This document shows positions 57,339 to 64,000 of a stretch of 64,000 nucleotides of DNA, piece after piece. Numbering within the stretch: the stretch's first letter is position 1; every line of letters starts with the position of its first letter. The notes under the pieces were generated by a model. That model did no database searches and was not told the origin of the DNA. It saw only the letters and a program-made list of their open reading frames with translations. The stretch lies in assembly GCA_977006965.1 (NCBI GenBank), contig OZ345358.1, positions 1,426,001-1,490,000 of the forward strand, in the 5' to 3' direction. The stretch is from Phymatolithon calcareum (Eukaryota > Rhodophyta > Florideophyceae > Hapalidiales). Position numbers and translations under genes: made by a program.

Positions 57339-60300
57339 TCACGCCGCAGCAGCGGAAGGCGCTCCCTGGAACCGATTCCTCAGGCTCGACAGCATGCCTG
57401 CAAACTTTGACCTCACTTTAAACCTCTCCGACCCCGCCTGTTGCGCGCGACGTGCCGGACTGTCTCCAACGCTCGAACTCTTCGGCAATCTTCCGGGCCG
57501 ATTATTCGGCGAAGTCCCAGCCGGCACCTCATCATGAATGCGATCAAAGTCGCTCTGACTACGCCGGCTAGAATCGAGGCTCAGCACTCTTGTCAACGAA
57601 GCGCGTCGATGACTGCTTCCAGTCGACGCCATTTTCGGCCACCTTCTCTGTCCGCGTTCGGGTCGTGAGGCAGCGTCGTCATTTGACGAACTGGCTTTAC
57701 CCTCTCCGCCGGCTGCCACGCCGTCGCGTTCCACACCGGTGGATTTACGGAAGGTGCCCTTCTTACCCTTTCCGCTCTTCCCGGTGAAAGAGCTGCTCTG
57801 TCCCACCAACGGCTGTCGTCCGCTCGATTCCACGGGCACAACCGACAGATTCGTGTACGTCTGTGCACCGGGCAGGCGCACAAGGCGTTCTTTCTTGGGG
57901 TGTTCGTACGGTTCCTGTCCATGGAAACTTGATCCACGCGGAAGACCCTGCTGAATCATTCCGAAAGATGACGGTGGCATTTCAACCTGCACGAGTTTTT
58001 CAACTTGCTTCATTTCCTCCTTCACTACGTTATCAGCAGAACTCGACCGTTTGGTCTCTTTCAATGACTTGTATCGAATCGGCCAGTCTTCATCTCGCAA
58101 TTCGGGCCCACTACGACTTGTCGCCTTGTTCCAGGCAGCAACAGCCGCCGTCACATTGTTGCGGGAAGACTCGTCAACCTTGCTCGTTGAGCTGCTCGTC
58201 TTCAACGCAGGGTCATCTTTTCCGCTTTCCGCCGCCGATTGCACAGGTCCAGAGTGCGATGCAACGATGCTCTGACGGCTTGCCTCTGCAGCAAGTGCAG
58301 CGGCGGGACGGTCGGCTTTTTGTGTACTTCCTTGGCTCCTTCTCGGAATTATCTTCTCAATCACCACTGTTTCCTTCTCCCCGGATCCGTCCTTCTTCAA
58401 CCGGCGCACCGTACGCTGGACCACAACATCACCGTTGGGACGGACTGCCGATGGCCGCTCACGAATGCGCTTTGTGATAACCTCTTCCGTACCGTCGGGT
58501 TTTTTCCTGCGGATGACACGCTTGATTGTGACAAACTCGGGAAGGTCCTTCGTCGTCGCTCCAAAGTCACTAACGGCACGCTCTTCGGTCAGAGGGGTCA
58601 TCGGAACAAGATCCTTTGCCGCTACCGCTTCTATCGCATCATTCTCTGCTTTTCGATCCTTTCGTGGTGATGGGACCTGCACAGTCACTTCCGATTCCTT
58701 GTTGATGCTAGTCTTGTTCGGGGTAATCATGTCCAAATCGATCTTGGACGAATTTTTAGCCTCTTCAACCGCAGAATCAGCCTTCTTCTTCTTCTCAACA
58801 ATCTTATCAACTTCTGCAACAATCTTCTTCGTCCCCGACTTTCCTTCATCCTCAACCCGCTTCTCCATCCCTCCGGTCACCTTATCGTCGTCGCGCACAG
58901 GGGCGACCTCCACCTCACTATTTTCCCGCGTCGCCTCGGCACTTGCAGTCACCGGAGTAGAGGCAACAGCGACATTACTAACAGAAGAATTCCTGCTAAA
59001 CGTATTCTGCATGCGTGTGATCGTAGCGCTTCTGGGAAGTTTCTTCGCTCTTGCGACAAAGCTAGCCGACGCCGCCTGTGCTTTAGCGATGCTCTTCTGG
59101 ATGGCCGAAGGTTCCTTGGGACTATTTGCGGTATTAGCCTCCGATGCAGCACCTTCCACTTTCTGCTTCGAGAAAGACGCGGCAGCATCATTCTTCGACG
59201 ATGTGCGCAACAGGCGACGAATGGAAGACGCAGGGGTAAGACTGCCGGTTTCCGGCACCGCGGTTGGCTCTGCAACACGGTCTTCACTTTCCGTCCTAAC
59301 CGCCTTGGCCACATCTGCCTCAGTGCTGGGGTTCGAAACAGCGACCATCTTCGCCGCATCATTCTTCGACGAGCGCAAGAAGCGTCGGAACGAAGACGTA
59401 GGGGCAAGACCGCCTGCTTCCGGCGCCGCGGACGGCTCCACAACACGGTCTTCACTTTCCTTCCCAACCGCCTTGGCCGCATCTGTCTCAGCACTGGGAT
59501 TCGAAGCCCCGACCATCTTTGCCGGATCATTCTTCGACGACGTGCGCAAGAAGCGACGAATCGAAGACGCACGGGCAAGAGTGCCAGTTTCCGGCGCCAC
59601 GGTCGGGTCCACAGCACGGTCCTCACTTTCCTTCCCAACCGGCTTGGTCGCATCTGCCTCAGTACTAGGTTTCGAAACCACAACCATCTTCACAGGACGG
59701 TCTTTCCGCTCAGTCGTCCCGACCTCCGCCGCGGCCGTCGCACTGGGGTTGCTCGCGTCCACATTGTCGCCGCTCACGCGGACAGAAGCAGCACGAGTGG
59801 CGCGAGCCTCCCCGAAGAACGAGAGAAACTTGGCGGACGCCGAGCGCGGCAGTTGCGCCGCGGTGGTTGTGCTGTCAAAACGCTGCGGTTTGACCGCTTC
59901 ACCGGATGCATTGGCTGCGACGCCAACTGCTGCACGCTTCTGCGCGAAGGGGGGCACAAACGAGAGGCGTGGTGCTGCAGCGGAGTTTGCCCCCAGGCCG
60001 CGCGCGACACGCGGCTTCGGCGCAAGTCGTTCCGGCTCGTCGTTGTCGAGCGGCTCTACCTTGCTCGTCGACGGCTCGGCCGGGTCCGCGGGCGCGGCAC
60101 GGGCGGAGGAGCGGGAGTTGCCGAAGAAAGTTCGAGCGCGAAGGAGACGACGGCCGGATGTGGCTTCCACGTTGTCGGCCGAGCGCGAGGGGGCTGTGGC
60201 GAATGTCGGGAGTGACGCACGGGCGCGGAGTCTGTCAAAGCCGCCGTCCACCGCGGGTTGCGCGGAAGTGGGAGCGGTGGATTTGGGGGTGGGTTCAAGG

Positions 60301-61235
60301 TTGATGCAGATGTCGGTGCTGCGGTCATCGAAGCGAAGCACTTTCTTGGGCTTCTCTTTCTCCACTGTCGGTTGCGGGGTGGAGAGCGGGAGATCGGGGA
60401 GACTGGCCGCGGATGCTGAGTTGGTAACTTTGTTCGACATTGCACGAGAGAATACGCGTCCGAATGCACGACCCTTCTTCTTCTCCTCCGGCGAAGAGTC
60501 GTCAGCTTCCACAGCAGTGTGCGCCGCGGCCGGGACGAGGATGTTGAAAGTGCCGCCCTTCTCCACTTTGGGCGGCGGTGTCACGGGACGCTTCTGCGAC
60601 TTTGGTTTGGACTTGATGAGCGGGATCGGCATGCGCTTCGGAAGCGGACCGGGCTGTCGCAGATTGACAGGGGGTGCCAAATCATTCGTCGGCATGATGG
60701 GCGGCGGGGGTGGGAGTTCACGGTCCGCACCACGTTCGGGCGGGGAGGGTAGATGCTCGGCGAGAATTTGCTGCGCCGCGGCGAATTTCAAAGAGCCGGC
60801 ATAGGTCGTCGCCGAGCTGTCCAGAATGTGATGCGCGTCTTCGAGGGAGAGGACGTCGCCGCGCGCAAACTTGCGCGAACGGGTGAAGGAGGAGGAACGT
60901 GGGACGCTTGATCCGACAGATTGGGAGGAACTTGCACGCGAGAGACGGCCCACGCTGGATGCAGACATGGGTTCCGGATGTACGGTGATCCCGCTGGTGA
61001 AGGAGGCGCCGCGCGGGGGCGGGGCGGGCACTACGCCCAGGCCGCCCGCGTCACGGTCGGGGGGATGTGACGCGGCGAGCATGTTGATGGATAGATGTCG
61101 GGGACGGAATGAATGAGGAGCGGGACGCTGCGAAATGAGCGGAGGCAGGTGGTGGTTTTGTAACCGTCGAAACCTGCGACGGTTTGCGAATTTGAGACGA
61201 GTCGTTGGCGACGATGTAATGCAGGATCGGGGCAA
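57339..61235 (-). CDS. large disordered Ser/Ala/Lys-rich protein
   Basis: 1298 aa without a stop; Met52 (61082, MLAASHPPDRD) is an equally good start. Almost entirely low-complexity and basic, with many RxxS/SxxR phosphosite-like motifs and a P-rich stretch ELPPPPPIMP. Residues about 515-690 are three tandem 56-57 aa repeats ending SSIRRFLRTSSKND. Two related basic motifs lie near residues 905 and 935 (VTIKRVIRRKKPDGTEEV, VQRTVRRLKKDGSGEKET). The C-terminal EHPKKERLVRLPGAQTYTNLS may bind a partner. Function unknown; the long frame and GC-rich third positions support a real gene. Confidence 0.8.
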   Translation of the reverse strand: MPRSCITSSPTTRLKFANRRRFRRLQNHHLPPLISQRPAPHSFRPRHLSINMLAASHPPDRDAGGLGVVPAPPPRGASFTSGITVHPEPMSASSVGRLSRASSSQSVGSSVPRSSSFTRSRKFARGDVLSLEDAHHILDSSATTYAGSLKFAAAQQILAEHLPSPPERGADRELPPPPPIMPTNDLAPPVNLRQPGPLPKRMPIPLIKSKPKSQKRPVTPPPKVEKGGTFNILVPAAAHTAVEADDSSPEEKKKGRAFGRVFSRAMSNKVTNSASAASLPDLPLSTPQPTVEKEKPKKVLRFDDRSTDICINLEPTPKSTAPTSAQPAVDGGFDRLRARASLPTFATAPSRSADNVEATSGRRLLRARTFFGNSRSSARAAPADPAEPSTSKVEPLDNDEPERLAPKPRVARGLGANSAAAPRLSFVPPFAQKRAAVGVAANASGEAVKPQRFDSTTTAAQLPRSASAKFLSFFGEARATRAASVRVSGDNVDASNPSATAAAEVGTTERKDRPVKMVVVSKPSTEADATKPVGKESEDRAVDPTVAPETGTLARASSIRRFLRTSSKNDPAKMVGASNPSAETDAAKAVGKESEDRVVEPSAAPEAGGLAPTSSFRRFLRSSKNDAAKMVAVSNPSTEADVAKAVRTESEDRVAEPTAVPETGSLTPASSIRRLLRTSSKNDAAASFSKQKVEGAASEANTANSPKEPSAIQKSIAKAQAASASFVARAKKLPRSATITRMQNTFSRNSSVSNVAVASTPVTASAEATRENSEVEVAPVRDDDKVTGGMEKRVEDEGKSGTKKIVAEVDKIVEKKKKADSAVEEAKNSSKIDLDMITPNKTSINKESEVTVQVPSPRKDRKAENDAIEAVAAKDLVPMTPLTEERAVSDFGATTKDLPEFVTIKRVIRRKKPDGTEEVITKRIRERPSAVRPNGDVVVQRTVRRLKKDGSGEKETVVIEKIIPRRSQGSTQKADRPAAALAAEASRQSIVASHSGPVQSAAESGKDDPALKTSSSTSKVDESSRNNVTAAVAAWNKATSRSGPELRDEDWPIRYKSLKETKRSSSADNVVKEEMKQVEKLVQVEMPPSSFGMIQQGLPRGSSFHGQEPYEHPKKERLVRLPGAQTYTNLSVVPVESSGRQPLVGQSSSFTGKSGKGKKGTFRKSTGVERDGVAAGGEGKASSSNDDAASRPERGQRRWPKMASTGSSHRRASLTRVLSLDSSRRSQSDFDRIHDEVPAGTSPNNRPGRLPKSSSVGDSPARRAQQAGSERFKVRSKFAGMLSSLRNRFQGAPSAAAA
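59175..59700 (-). repeat. three coding tandem repeats of 168-171 bp
   Basis: Units starting at the ACCATCTT motif at 59344, 59512 and 59683 (plus-strand view) differ in length by one codon and encode the repeated block of the 1298-aa protein. Confidence 0.85.
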
Positions 61236-62030
61236 AGCACAGAAGTGCTGCGAACGGAGGTTACGGTCGCCGGAGGGCTGACTAGGAGCTGCTCGTGCGC
61301 ACGCACGTTTGCTCTGCGGAGTTGGGGTGCAAAGGTGATGACCGACAGAATTCTAGTTACAAGCTTGGCGGGGTTGCGGGCGGGGGAATGAATGATCGCG
61401 TACTGTTGTAGGGCTGCCGGCAAGCGATAGTGCAGGGAAGCGGCATACGTAGGCGAAGGTGTCCATGTTTAAAAGGGTAAGGACTGCCGTTTCCCATTGG
61501 ACGGCCTCATTCCCTGGCCCAGTGAAACGAAGCTCTGATGACAGGCACGTGGCATGTGCCGCTTCACGGCCCCGATCGGGTGTTTCAGACGTGTTCGCGC
61601 CCAATGGGCGCTGATTGGCTTGACGATGACACTTGGCCGCTAGAAGGATTTCAATTGGACGAATTGTGGGATCGTAAGACTACATTTCAGGCGATCAATC
61701 TATTTCAAGCGGTGCATCAACGCTCCGTATTATATAAGATCACTGTGTCAACAAGGATTAATCCGAGCGCGTGCCGACTGGCTGCACGATTCTGATGTTG
61801 ATATGAAATTTTATTTCGGGACATCAAGGCCAAAGAATCAAAAAGAACGTTCGATCACGTCATAATCACTTCGTTTCAGAAAATATGTTGAAATTTTTAC
61901 TTTTGGAAGAAGATGTATCATCACGCGATGTCAATGATGCGACCGACCCATATTGATGCAAATGAAAGAGTATCGTCGCGTCATCATTGCCTGAAAGTGA
62001 TCCGGTTCGATTGTGATCGCAGCGCCGTGC

Positions 62031-62072
62031 GGCGAATGACGTGGAGGATATATCTCCCCAACGTCATTCGCC
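62031..62072. repeat. inverted repeat with nested stem
   Basis: GGCGAATGACG pairs with CGTCATTCGCC, and an inner GGAGGATATATCTCC is itself palindromic. Together they form one long stem. Possible small foldback element. Confidence 0.55.
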
Positions 62073-63068
62073 TATTAACTCGCCCGATCGGGACAGTAAC
62101 ACGACCAATCATGGAGCGTCGGAAGGGGCCGAAGGGGCACTCGAAATTGACGCAATGCGTTCACAGGACCGCCGCTCAATGCAACTGTTACATATTCGGG
62201 CGGGAAAAGCTGGCAGTCATCCATGCTTACATGATGTCAAAATAGGACACTGTAATCACGTCTTATGTCTTGCATAGTAATATTATTTGCTCGCCATGTT
62301 GACAAGTCTTCAATAAATTCAAACTGAATGAAACGGCCTTTGCGCATTTTTCGTACGCTCCCCTGTAAATTTACGAAACAGGGGGACTGTGGAACGACGA
62401 TATGACACAGTAATCGGAAAGTGGATTAGATTACTGTGTACACACTACAGTATCATATTGTAAATAAGAACTCATGACTTTGCCTGCGTATAAGTGATAA
62501 ATGCACATCCCTAAATGCCGTATACAGTATGCATAGGGCATTTGCGGATCTGCATTAGAGTGAACGGGTGTTCGATCTCTTCGTCGCGTTCAGCACGAAC
62601 CTGAACATTTAGAACATCCGATGTTGCATCTTGTGTGCTTTCGAAGGATACAGTACAGTAGTACAAAAATCAGCGGCCGCAAAACTAATCCAAATGTGTG
62701 TACAGCATGCACGCAAACTCATCGAACCGTTGAAATCCAGGCTTTTCGGTTAAGCGTCCGCGGCAACGACAGTCAGAGAGACGCCCCTTCAAAATTTAGT
62801 ACGACGTAAGCGAAGCTAACATCTAGGGGCTTCTTGCTTCTTCCGAAACCCAAACAACGCACCACCACACGCTTATAAATTTTAGGCGCACACCGCCTCT
62901 GACCGATGCACACTCCCTGATATTGGGGAGGTCGTCCTCAGCGACGACCGGTAAAGTCATGAAATGCACTCTTCCGCTTACAGCCAAAAGTCGGGAGCTG
63001 CAAACGCTAACAAGATAGCACATCGGGCCCTTTATAGGAGGTGGCAAGAGAGCTCGTGCCTCAGTGCC

Positions 63069-63512
63069 TCAGAATTCGGGACATTTGAGTTCGTACAATG
63101 CATCGCCGATGGACGTGCGAGGGGCACTCATTTTAGCGGTCGAACCGGACAATTGAGTCAATGGCGAGACGGCTGAAGCGACTGACATAGCCGGTTTTGT
63201 TTCTGGTTTATATATATGCCAAGAAGAGCCGCGTAAGCTAAGCGGCCTATGCCATGCTCCTCCGAGTCCATCAGCAAAGCAATAAACCTTCCCAATGCCA
63301 CGTTCATGACGAAAGCCGAGGATGGGAGCAAGGCGAAGCTTCTCTTGTTCTTCCACCCCTGCAAAACATTCAGCGCGTGGCTTCTCTGCATGCGCCGCTA
63401 GTTCGGGGTCCATCTTCCACGCACGATCAAGGTCCGCAGCCATGGCGAACCTTACGCACAAAGAATCGGCCACGAAAACATGATAAAACGTGAGCGTACT
63501 CTCCATTCGCAA
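63069..63512 (-). CDS. hypothetical small ORF
   Basis: 147 aa, mixed composition with PELAAHAEKPRAECFAGVEEQEKLRLAP. No motif known to me. Isolated in an intergenic tract, so a chance frame is possible. Confidence 0.25.
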   Translation of the reverse strand: MRMESTLTFYHVFVADSLCVRFAMAADLDRAWKMDPELAAHAEKPRAECFAGVEEQEKLRLAPILGFRHERGIGKVYCFADGLGGAWHRPLSLRGSSWHIYKPETKPAMSVASAVSPLTQLSGSTAKMSAPRTSIGDALYELKCPEF

Positions 63513-63907
63513 ATGTCGTGATGACTTTGAACACGAAAGTCAAATAGTCGGGCAAAAATATTGGGAGCATGGAAGAAAAGGCTTCTACTTTACATCCAAG
63601 TTCCAATACTCTCCCCGCCTGGAGTGTAGTACTTTGTGTTCTCCATATCGTGGAATGGCGTGAACCACTTTCGGCCCTTATTTGGGTCTGCTCATAGTTC
63701 GGATACAGTTTCTCGATCCTACTTTAGACGCTCTAGGCTTACCTCAGTAGGATGGAAGGAACCAGAAAGGATTGGGATTTTGGACGTAAAGCAGAAGGCG
63801 CTTCTTTCGTTTTCTCAATCTAGGGCTTTGCCCGACTGTTTTGACTCTCGTGCTCAAAGTCAGCACGACAGGAGAACTGAAACATATCAAGAGCAAGCAG
63901 GAGTCGG

Positions 63908-63955
63908 AAACGTGGATTACTTCTTTTTTTCTAAAAAAAGAAGTAATCCACGTTT
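63908..63955. repeat. 48-bp near-perfect hairpin
   Basis: 23-bp arms (63908-63930 and 63933-63955) pair perfectly around a 2-base CT loop. The core word is CGTGGATTACTTC. Confidence 0.9.
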
Positions 63956-64000
63956 TTAAAAAAAGCCCCAGAGACTTCCGAACACATGGGCAAAGCTTCT

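Larger units (their letters stand above)
61236..64000. other. intergenic, no assigned gene
   Basis: CCAAT-type boxes (ATTGG at about 61496 and 61613) lie upstream of the 1298-aa gene. TACAGTA words recur at 62447, 62524 and 62648-62660. A minus ORF at 63069-63512 (147 aa, ATG 63512; MAADLDRAWKMDPELAAH from an internal Met) is the only candidate gene and has no known domain. Confidence 0.5.

Noticed and set aside
58435-60804. 789-aa plus-strand ORF
   Set aside because: Antisense shadow of the 1298-aa gene; low-complexity codons leave both strands open.
62880-62980. Hairpin GGTCGTC...GACGACC as a SECIS or snRNA
   Set aside because: The required non-canonical pairs and flanking motifs are absent and there is no adjacent coding gene.

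Overview
This is nuclear DNA of a photosynthetic eukaryote, most likely a florideophyte red alga of the Chondrus type. That is inferred from a plastid-targeted HCF136/Ycf48 gene, intron-poor GC-rich host genes packed into a short island, and a large AT-richer block of old, nested transposons. The species cannot be fixed from sequence alone.

Layout. (1) 1-20.8 kb is a graveyard of mobile elements on both strands: a degenerate Ty1/copia gag-protease-integrase (minus), a hAT transposase scrap, a 58-bp LTR remnant, a GC-rich decayed coding island at 9.7-10.5 kb, scattered unrecognised minus-strand coding scraps, a pogo-type transposon (TA duplications) sitting inside a hAT-type MITE (8-bp duplications), and an 812-bp inverted-repeat element. 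(2) 20.8-42.36 kb and 43.5-55.0 kb are two direct tandem copies of one ancestral segment of about 9 kb, in the order: CCGATCC-rich inverted-repeat element (called E here), a P-loop GTPase plus Sel1-like-repeat gene, about 3 kb of conserved non-assigned sequence, TAF10, HCF136. Copy A is swollen by a solo LTR, a Tigger/pogo element, a gene-fragment-carrying TIR element, a MULE deletion derivative, a 1.1-kb TIR element and an 8.7-kb Ty3/gypsy element with two further solo LTRs inside. Copy B carries two back-to-back TTAA elements, a 930-bp TIR element, a 684-bp insertion with 8-bp duplications, and a perfect 52-bp palindrome. For nearly every insertion the other copy keeps the empty site, so the boundaries are supported by sequence. 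(3) 53.2-61.2 kb is the host island: TAF10 (+), HCF136 (-), a multipass membrane protein (+) and a large disordered serine/alanine/lysine-rich protein (-). Copy A ends in a TAF10-HCF136 chimeric pseudogene (41.94-42.36 kb). (4) 61.2-64 kb is intergenic with one weak ORF and several hairpins.

The most interesting item is the GTPase-coiled coil-Sel1 gene pair. The 38-residue repeats are nearly identical to each other, differ in number between copies (7 against 6), are homogenised within each copy, and vary at a few positions spaced like one face of a helix. That is the architecture and evolutionary signature of NLR-like recognition proteins with high internal repeat conservation. Both copies carry independent frameshifts, so these two are probably pseudogenes of a larger family.
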